A program made the translations under genes and the position numbers. Source: Demequina sediminis (lineage in GTDB: Bacteria; Actinomycetota; Actinomycetes; Actinomycetales; Demequinaceae). Taken from it: a stretch of DNA of 64,000 nucleotides. Numbering within the stretch: position 1 is the first letter of the stretch; the number at the start of each line of letters is the position of its first letter. Where the stretch lies: assembly GCF_030296675.1 (NCBI RefSeq), contig NZ_AP027736.1:248001-312000 (forward strand), given 5' to 3'. Below are positions 58,222 to 64,000 of this stretch, piece by piece. The notes below the pieces were generated by a model that saw only the letters and a list, made by a program, of their open reading frames with translations, was not told where the DNA came from and did no database searches.

Positions 58222-59880
58222 TCAGCCATCGAGGCTCACCACCTGGTCAGCGATGTCGAGCAGCGCGAGGTCGTGAGTGACGAGGACTACCGTACGGCCT
58301 TCCCCGCGCACCCGTGACACCAGCGCGCGCAGCGCGAGAGCGCCCGCCGCGTCGAGGTGCTCCGCGGGCTCGTCGACCAGCAGCACCGGCGCGGGGGCGA
58401 GCGCCGTGCGGGCCAGCAGCAGCCGGCGCCGCTCACCGCCCGAGACGGACCGTCCGTCCGCGCCCAGCTCCGTGTCGAGGCCGGCGGGAAGCGACCGCAC
58501 CCACGGCGCGAGCCCGACGAGCTCGAGCACGTCCCACGCCTCGTCCTCCGTGACCGATCCGCGCGCGACGCGCAGGTTCTCGAGCACCGTGGTGCCGAAC
58601 ACGTGCGCGTCCTCCGCGGTCATGGCGATCGCGTGCCCCGTGTGCGCAGGCGTCACGACGGCTCCGCCCAGCAGCGCCGCGCCGCCTGCGGGCTCGAGCG
58701 CGCCGGCGATCGTGGTGAGCAGCGTGGTCTTGCCGATCCCGGAGCGGCCCACGATCGCGAGCACGCCTCCCGGCGGAACGGTCGCCGTCACGGGCCGGGT
58801 GGGCGTCATGCCGGGCCAGGCGGCCCGCAGGTCGCGCAGTTCCAGCGTGGCGGGGGAGGTGGAGGGGGACGATGCCGGGGTGGCGTCCGCGGTCGCCTCG
58901 CCCTCGGCAGGGGTGAGGGAGCGCAGGCGGTGCGCGGCCGTCGCGGAGCGGAAGAGCTGCATCACCGCGGTCGGCACCGCGCCCACCGCCTCGAAGGCCG
59001 CGAGGGGCAGCAGCGCGACGATCGCCGCGAGCGGGCCCTCGAGGTCGCCCGCCCGCACCGCGAGCACGCCGAGTCCCACGAGCGCCACGAGGGCGATCCC
59101 GGAGAACAGCGACTGCGCCCCGACGGCCCACGCCGCGGGCCGCGCGGCGAGCTCATGGGCGTGCTCGGCATCGGCGTCCGCGTCGCGCAAGGCCCGTGCG
59201 GCGGCGGAGGAGGTGCCCCACACGCGGTGCTCGGTCGCGCCGTCCATCGCGGACAGCGCGGCCGCGGTGACCTCGGCCCGCGCCTTAGTGCCCTCGACGG
59301 CCGCGATACGTGCGGAGCGCAGGGTCAGCACTGCGGGGACCAGCCCGGCGGCGAGCAGGCACGCCGCGAGCACGACCCCGGCGAGGGGCAGCAGCACGGC
59401 GACGATCGCGATCGAGATCGCGGACACCGTCACCGCGACGCCGAGCGGAATCAGCGCGCGTACGACCACGTCGCCCACGGCGTCGAGGTCGCCGCCCATG
59501 CGCGCGACGATGTCGCCGCGGCGCAGGCCCATGACGGTGCGCGCCCCCGAGCCTGCGAGGCGGTCGTAGACGCGTTCGCGCAGCGTCACCACGCCGCGCA
59601 GCGCGGCGTCGTGAGAGGCGAGGCGCTCGAGATAGCGGAAGAGCCCGCGCGAGACGCCGAAGGTGCGCACGATGGTCGCGGCCAGCGCGACATCGGCGGG
59701 GGAGGGCATCTGGGCGGCCTTGGCGATGAGCCACGCCGCGACCGCGGACAGGCCGACCGCCGAGCCGAGCGCGACGGTTCCCGCGAGCACCGCGCGCGTG
59801 AGCGGCCACGCGCGCAGGCCCGTGTCACGCACGGCCTCGCGCAGCGCGCGCCAGTCGACGCGCACGTCTCCCGCGCTCAT
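58222..59880 (-). CDS. cydC: CydC, thiol/heme ABC exporter subunit
   Basis: A 552-residue ABC half-transporter. Six helices in about 1-310 (LSAVAAWLIAKAAQMPSPADVALA opens the exporter domain) are followed by an ATPase with Walker A GRSGIGKTTLL, signature SVSGGERRRLLLAR and Walker B VLLVDEPAEHL. With CydD it exports glutathione/cysteine-type thiols needed to mature cytochrome bd. The linker TPASSPSTSP carries an exact dispersed word (58867). The ATG overlaps the cydD stop by 4 nt. Confidence 0.93.
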   Translation of the reverse strand: MSAGDVRVDWRALREAVRDTGLRAWPLTRAVLAGTVALGSAVGLSAVAAWLIAKAAQMPSPADVALAATIVRTFGVSRGLFRYLERLASHDAALRGVVTLRERVYDRLAGSGARTVMGLRRGDIVARMGGDLDAVGDVVVRALIPLGVAVTVSAISIAIVAVLLPLAGVVLAACLLAAGLVPAVLTLRSARIAAVEGTKARAEVTAAALSAMDGATEHRVWGTSSAAARALRDADADAEHAHELAARPAAWAVGAQSLFSGIALVALVGLGVLAVRAGDLEGPLAAIVALLPLAAFEAVGAVPTAVMQLFRSATAAHRLRSLTPAEGEATADATPASSPSTSPATLELRDLRAAWPGMTPTRPVTATVPPGGVLAIVGRSGIGKTTLLTTIAGALEPAGGAALLGGAVVTPAHTGHAIAMTAEDAHVFGTTVLENLRVARGSVTEDEAWDVLELVGLAPWVRSLPAGLDTELGADGRSVSGGERRRLLLARTALAPAPVLLVDEPAEHLDAAGALALRALVSRVRGEGRTVVLVTHDLALLDIADQVVSLDG

Positions 59881-61496
59881 GACGCGTCCTCCCCGGTGTT
59901 CGCGGGCTCGACGGTCGACGTCAGCGCCCCCGTGACCTCCACCATGGCATCCGCGGCGGCCACCACCTCGGGTTCGTGGGTCGCGACCACGACGGTGGCG
60001 CCGGAGTCGGCGAGCGAGCGGATCGCCGCGATGACCTCGGCCCGAGACTCGCGGTCGAGGTGAGACGTGGGCTCGTCGAGCAGCACGATCGCTCGACCCG
60101 AGTCGAAGGCGCGGGAGAGCGCGCGGCGCTGACGCTGCCCGAGCGACAGCGTGCGCCCCGCGGGGCCCAGATCGGGTCGCTGGGGCACCCACGCCACGTG
60201 GGCGAGCCAACCGTCCAACGCGACCGCGGCATCGTCCCTCAGGACGGGGGTGTCGCCCACGGCGACCGTGCCCTCGTCGGGCGCGAGCAGTCCCGTGAGG
60301 GCGAGGAGCGCGGTGGACTTGCCCTCGCCGTTGGGGCCGCGCAGGACGGTGATCGCGCCCGGGGCGGCGGTGAAGGACAGCGCGGCGGGCGCCAGCCGCG
60401 CCCCGTCGGGGGTCGCGACGGACAGGCCGTCGACGCGCAGCTCTCGCCCGCGGGGGTCCGGCGCCTCGCCCAGGGACGCGCGGACGTGGGTCGGGTCGGA
60501 CTCGTCGAGCAGCGTGAACGCGGCGTCGGCGGCGGCGAGCCCGTCCGCCGAGGCGTGGAAGTGGGTGCCGACGTTGCGCACGGGCAGGTAGACCTCCGGG
60601 GCGAGCACCAGCACCGCCAGCGCGGTCTCGATGCCGATGTCGCCGGCGATGAGGCGGAAGCCCATGGTGACGGCGACGATCGCCACGGCGAGCGTGGTGA
60701 GCAGCTCGAGCACCATGCCGGACAGGAAAGCGATCCGCAGCGAGCCCATCGTCGCGCGGCGCTGCGCGTCGCCCAGTTCCCTCACGCGCGCCGCGGGACC
60801 GCGCTCGCGGCCGAGCGCCTTGAGCGTCGGCAGTCCCTCGATGAGGTCGAGCGTGCGCGTGCCGAGCCGCTGCATCGCCTCGAGGTGGCGCGCCGACCTC
60901 TCCTGGGTGAGCAGCCCCACGAGCACCATGAAGACCGGCACGAGCGGCAGGGTCGCGATGACGATGACGGCGGACAGCCAGTCGAGGCCGAGGACCACGA
61001 CCATCATCACCGGCGTGACGGTGACGGCGAGCGCGAGCTGCGGCAGGTAGCGCACGAAGTACGGCAGCAGATCGTCGAGGCCGCGCGTGACGAGCGTCGC
61101 GATGTCGGCGGTGCGTCCGCCCGCCGCCCAGCGCGGGCCCAGCGTGGCGACGTGGGCGACCACCATCTCGCGCAGCTGCGACACGACCTGGACGCCCGCA
61201 CGGTGGGCGAGCCGCTCCTGGAGCCACGTGAGGGCCGTGCGCAACGCGACGATCACGGCCAGCGCCGTCAGCCCGGTCGCGAGGGTGCGCGCGGACTCGG
61301 GGACAACTCCGCCCCACCACCGCAGCCCGTCGTCGGTGAGCGGGGTGGGGGAGAGCACGGGGGCGAGCAGGCGCGCGATGAGCAGCGCCTGGACGAGGAT
61401 GAGGAGGGCCGTCAGAAAGCCCAAACCCGCCGTCACGATGATGTGACGGCGGGCCGGGCCGATCCGACGGACGAGCCGTGGATCGAGCGGACGCAT
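59877..61496 (-). CDS. cydD: CydD, thiol/heme ABC exporter subunit
   Basis: A 539-residue partner of CydC. The membrane part (1-320) has RRHIIVTAGLGFLTALLILVQALLIARLL and EGLPTLKALGRERG (coupling region). The ATPase shows Walker A GPNGEGKSTALLAL (Glu in the place of the usual Ser/Ala), signature SLGQRQRRALSRA and Walker B AIVLLDEPTSHLD. The word at 60228 encodes Asp-Asp-Ala (LRDDAAVALD). Starts immediately before the cydB stop position; overlaps cydC by 4 nt. Confidence 0.93.
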   Translation of the reverse strand: MRPLDPRLVRRIGPARRHIIVTAGLGFLTALLILVQALLIARLLAPVLSPTPLTDDGLRWWGGVVPESARTLATGLTALAVIVALRTALTWLQERLAHRAGVQVVSQLREMVVAHVATLGPRWAAGGRTADIATLVTRGLDDLLPYFVRYLPQLALAVTVTPVMMVVVLGLDWLSAVIVIATLPLVPVFMVLVGLLTQERSARHLEAMQRLGTRTLDLIEGLPTLKALGRERGPAARVRELGDAQRRATMGSLRIAFLSGMVLELLTTLAVAIVAVTMGFRLIAGDIGIETALAVLVLAPEVYLPVRNVGTHFHASADGLAAADAAFTLLDESDPTHVRASLGEAPDPRGRELRVDGLSVATPDGARLAPAALSFTAAPGAITVLRGPNGEGKSTALLALTGLLAPDEGTVAVGDTPVLRDDAAVALDGWLAHVAWVPQRPDLGPAGRTLSLGQRQRRALSRAFDSGRAIVLLDEPTSHLDRESRAEVIAAIRSLADSGATVVVATHEPEVVAAADAMVEVTGALTSTVEPANTGEDAS

Positions 61497-62537
61497 CTAG
61501 GCGGAGGTCTCTGACTTCGCCGCGAAGGTGAGCTCGTTGTGCTCCGGGATGTCGTGCTCGGACAGGCGACGGCGGAAGACCCAGTAGCTCCACGCCTGGT
61601 AAGCGAGCACGATGGGCGTGAGGATCACCGCGACCCACGTCATCACCATGAGCGTGTAGTCCGTCGACGACGCGTTGTCGATCGTGAGCGAGTTCGCGAC
61701 GTCGTTGGACGCGGGCATGACGTTGGGGTACATCGCGCCGAAGATCAGCACGACGGCGCCGACGATCGCGACGGCGTTCGCGGTGAACGCCCACCCGAAG
61801 CGACCCTTGAGCGTGGATCCCCAGGCCGCGACCAGCGCGACGGCGGCGAGCGCCACGGCCGCCCAGGTCCACGTGTTGCGCGAGTAGGCGAGCTGCGCCC
61901 ACACGGCCCACACGCCGGCGACCACGATCGCCGCGAGCGACATGCGTCGAGCGACGGCCTCGGACCGCTCGCGGATCACCCCGCCCGTCTTGAGCGACAG
62001 GAAGATCGCGCCGTGCGAGAGGAACAGCACTAGCGTCACCACGCCGCCCAGCAGGGCAAACGGGTTGAGCAGCGTGAAGAAGTTCCCGATGAACTGGTGG
62101 TCGGCGTCGAGAGGCACGCCGCGCACGAGGTTCGCGAACGCGACGCCCCACAGGATCGACGGCACCCACGCGGAGATGATGATGACCCAGTCCCAGCGGT
62201 TGCGCCAGGACTCGTCGTTGATCTTGCCGCGGTACTCGATCGCCACGGCGCGCACGATCAGCGCGAGCAGGATGAGTAGAAGCGGCAGGTAGAAGCCCGA
62301 GAACAGGGTCGCGTACCACTCGGGGAACGCCGCGAAGGTCGCGCCGCCCGCGGTGAGGAGCCAGACCTCGTTGCCGTCCCACACGGGGCCGATCGTGTTG
62401 AGCGCGACGCGGCGGCCGCGGTTGGTCTTGCCGACGATCGGCATGAGCATGCCGACGCCGAAGTCGAAGCCCTCGAGGACCAGGTAGCCGGTCCACAGGA
62501 CCGCGATGAGGATGAACCAGACGAGTGCGAGATCCAT
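61497..62537 (-). CDS. cydB: cytochrome bd oxidase subunit II
   Basis: A 346-residue, roughly nine-helix subunit. Signature segments: VWFILIAVLWTGYLVLEGFDFGVGML near the N-terminus, GPVWDGNEVWLLTAGGATFAAFPEWYA, and FSGFYLPLLLILLALIVRAVAIEYR. The charged tail is short. It lies 11 bp after cydA and abuts cydD, giving the classical cydABDC order of actinobacteria. Confidence 0.96.
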   Translation of the reverse strand: MDLALVWFILIAVLWTGYLVLEGFDFGVGMLMPIVGKTNRGRRVALNTIGPVWDGNEVWLLTAGGATFAAFPEWYATLFSGFYLPLLLILLALIVRAVAIEYRGKINDESWRNRWDWVIIISAWVPSILWGVAFANLVRGVPLDADHQFIGNFFTLLNPFALLGGVVTLVLFLSHGAIFLSLKTGGVIRERSEAVARRMSLAAIVVAGVWAVWAQLAYSRNTWTWAAVALAAVALVAAWGSTLKGRFGWAFTANAVAIVGAVVLIFGAMYPNVMPASNDVANSLTIDNASSTDYTLMVMTWVAVILTPIVLAYQAWSYWVFRRRLSEHDIPEHNELTFAAKSETSA

Positions 62538-62548
62538 GGGGGGACTCC

Positions 62549-64000
62549 TTAGTACGCGAACGACAGCGGCTTGGCCGAGTCGTCGTCGGACCGGACTTGG
62601 GGCTCTTCCACCTGCGGCGCACCCTCGACCGCATAGCGCTGGATGAGACGGAACCAGAAGACGCCCAGGATGGCGTAGACCACCGTGAAGCTGATCATCG
62701 AGGTGAGCACCTCACCCGCGCTGACGGAGGTCGAGTAGCCGAACATTGTCATGAGCATGATCTGGTCGGAGCCCGTGGGGTTGGGTGCCACCACGAAGGG
62801 CTGGCGGCCCATCTCCGTGAAGATCCACCCGAAGCTGGCCGCGAGGAACGGCATGGGCAGGGACACGAGCGCGAGCGTGCGCATCCAACCGGGCATGTCC
62901 ACCCGCTTCTTGCGCGTGAACCACAGGACGCCCAGCGCGAGCGCCGCGGAGAACACCGCGAGGCCGATCATGAGGCGGAAGGACCAGTACGTGACCGCGA
63001 GGTTGGGGCGGTACTCGATCTCCGTGCCGTCCTCGAGGGTCGCGCCGTAGCGCTCTGCGTAGATCTCCTGGAGCTCGTTGAGGCCCTTGACCTCGGCGTT
63101 CCAGTCGCCGGTCGCCATGAAGGACAGGAAGCCGGGAATCTCGATGAGGTGGCGCACCGAGTCCGGGTCGTCGCCCGCGAGGTTGCCGACGCTCAGCAGC
63201 GAGAACGGCGCCGGCTGGGCCGTCTCCACCAGCCCCTCGGCGGCCGCCATCTTGATGGGCTGCTGCTCGAACATGAGCTTGGCCTGGATGTCCCCGGTGA
63301 TGATCACGCCGAGCCCGGCGATGATCATCACGACCGCGCCGAACCTGGCGGCGGTGCGGTACATCGGCAGGTCGGCGTGATTCTTGTCGGCGCGGTGGTG
63401 GCGCACCATCCAGTAGACGGCGATGCCGGACACGAACGTGCCCGCGACCAGGAACGCGGTCGCGATCACGTGGGGGAAGGCCACCAAGGTGGTGTTATTG
63501 GTGAGCACCGCGAAGATGTCGTTCATCTCGGCGCGGCCGGTCTCGGGGTTGAACTCGGCCCCCACCGGGTGCTGCATCCACGAGTTCGCCGCGATGATGA
63601 AGTACGCGGACAGGAACGAGCCGATCGAGAAGGCCCACACCGTCATGAGGTGGACCTTCTTGGGAAGCCGGTCCCAGCCGAAGATCCACAGCCCCAGGAA
63701 CGTGGACTCCAGGAAGAACGCGAGGAGTGCCTCCATCGCGAGCGGCGCGCCGAACACGTCGCCGACGAACCGCGAGTACTCGGACCAGTTCATGCCGAAC
63801 TGGAACTCCTGCACGATTCCGGTCGCGACGCCGAGCGCGAAGTTGATGAGCAGGAGCTTGCCGTAGAACTTGGTGAGGCGCAGCCACTTCTCGTTGCCGG
63901 TGCGCACCCATGCGGTCTGCATGATGGCAACCAGCAGGGACAGCCCGATTGTGAGGGGCACGAGCACGAAGTGGTAGACGGTCGTGATGCCGAACTGCCA
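62549..64000 (-). CDS. cydA: cytochrome bd oxidase subunit I, truncated by window edge
   Basis: The visible 483 residues lack only the first few: the frame runs off base 64000 at WQFGITTVYHFVLVPLTIG, so the GTG at 63967 is not the start. That YHF His corresponds to the heme b595 axial ligand. GLWIFGWDRLPKKVHL, NSWMQHPVGAEFN (quinol/heme region) and TEMGRQPFVV are present. The Q-loop is short to medium (about FLSFMATGDWNAEVKGLNELQEIYAERYG). Menaquinol oxidase with high oxygen affinity; first gene of the cyd operon. Confidence 0.96.
   Translation of the reverse strand, partial: WQFGITTVYHFVLVPLTIGLSLLVAIMQTAWVRTGNEKWLRLTKFYGKLLLINFALGVATGIVQEFQFGMNWSEYSRFVGDVFGAPLAMEALLAFFLESTFLGLWIFGWDRLPKKVHLMTVWAFSIGSFLSAYFIIAANSWMQHPVGAEFNPETGRAEMNDIFAVLTNNTTLVAFPHVIATAFLVAGTFVSGIAVYWMVRHHRADKNHADLPMYRTAARFGAVVMIIAGLGVIITGDIQAKLMFEQQPIKMAAAEGLVETAQPAPFSLLSVGNLAGDDPDSVRHLIEIPGFLSFMATGDWNAEVKGLNELQEIYAERYGATLEDGTEIEYRPNLAVTYWSFRLMIGLAVFSAALALGVLWFTRKKRVDMPGWMRTLALVSLPMPFLAASFGWIFTEMGRQPFVVAPNPTGSDQIMLMTMFGYSTSVSAGEVLTSMISFTVVYAILGVFWFRLIQRYAVEGAPQVEEPQVRSDDDSAKPLSFAY

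Noticed and set aside
58222-62634. A 1,470-codon continuous minus-strand frame suggesting a giant fusion
   Set aside because: Only the cydC portion (58222-59880) is coding in this frame; the rest is a shadow of cydD and cydB.

Overview
The window is a 64 kb piece of a high-GC (roughly 70% by eye) actinobacterial chromosome. GTG starts are frequent, several genes look leaderless, and the order murA-plsC-gpsA-ddl-DUF3515 ... thiL-rpmB-DAK2-recG-rsmD-coaD-DUF177-rpmF-rnc-mutM is the usual actinobacterial one. A secreted GH9 cellulase with three C-terminal SLH repeats, a ClpB gene with a HAIR-type operator and an NdgR/LtbR-type regulator divergent from leuCD suggest Micrococcales, perhaps a Cellulomonas/Demequina-like genus. 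The genus is an inference.

Layout. 1-5.1 kb: end of citramalate synthase, a domain-permuted lipoate ligase, a VIT-family transporter, a YciI protein and a CPA1 antiporter. 5.14-6.56 kb: an ISL3-family insertion sequence with inverted repeats and an 8-bp target duplication, sitting between yggS and the antiporter. 6.6-11.3 kb: yggS, ybaK, rnhA, DUF3800, a GH16-like protein, a NYN/OST-HTH protein and DoxX. 11.3-14.7 kb: a four-gene reverse operon (DfsB-like, acyltransferase-like membrane protein, toroid protein, putative glycosylase). 14.7-22.2 kb: FAH hydrolase, gltX, HAD, lipoprotein, tRNA-Gln, a 58-residue protein, SDR, clpB and tRNA-Glu. 22.3-28.3 kb: sigma factor with a membrane partner, DCC protein, flavodoxin and GH9-SLH cellulase. 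28.4-33.7 kb: IclR regulator, leuCD, CPBP-like protein and two kinases. 33.8-38.4 kb: cell-envelope operon. 38.4-45.5 kb: an accessory block (GGDEF, MATE, three related membrane proteins with an XRE regulator, DUF4386, two quinone oxidoreductases) that interrupts the conserved order. 45.6-56 kb: thiL to mutM, with an AGE-family epimerase inserted after recG. 56-64 kb: a two-component pair and the cydABDC operon (bd oxidase and its exporter), whose last gene appears to be the histidine kinase.

Two window-wide signals stand out. (1) The 10-mer GGCATCGTCC / GGACGATGCC occurs 17 times exactly, in both orientations and in two different reading frames. Members of this word family also form the arms of three terminator hairpins. 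This resembles the logic of DNA uptake sequences. (2) About 18 frame breaks affect otherwise intact genes, including essential ones (coaD, rnc, recG, thiL, clpB). Nearly all are explained by one base missing from a G/C run, so they look like sequencing errors. Genes are therefore annotated across the breaks.
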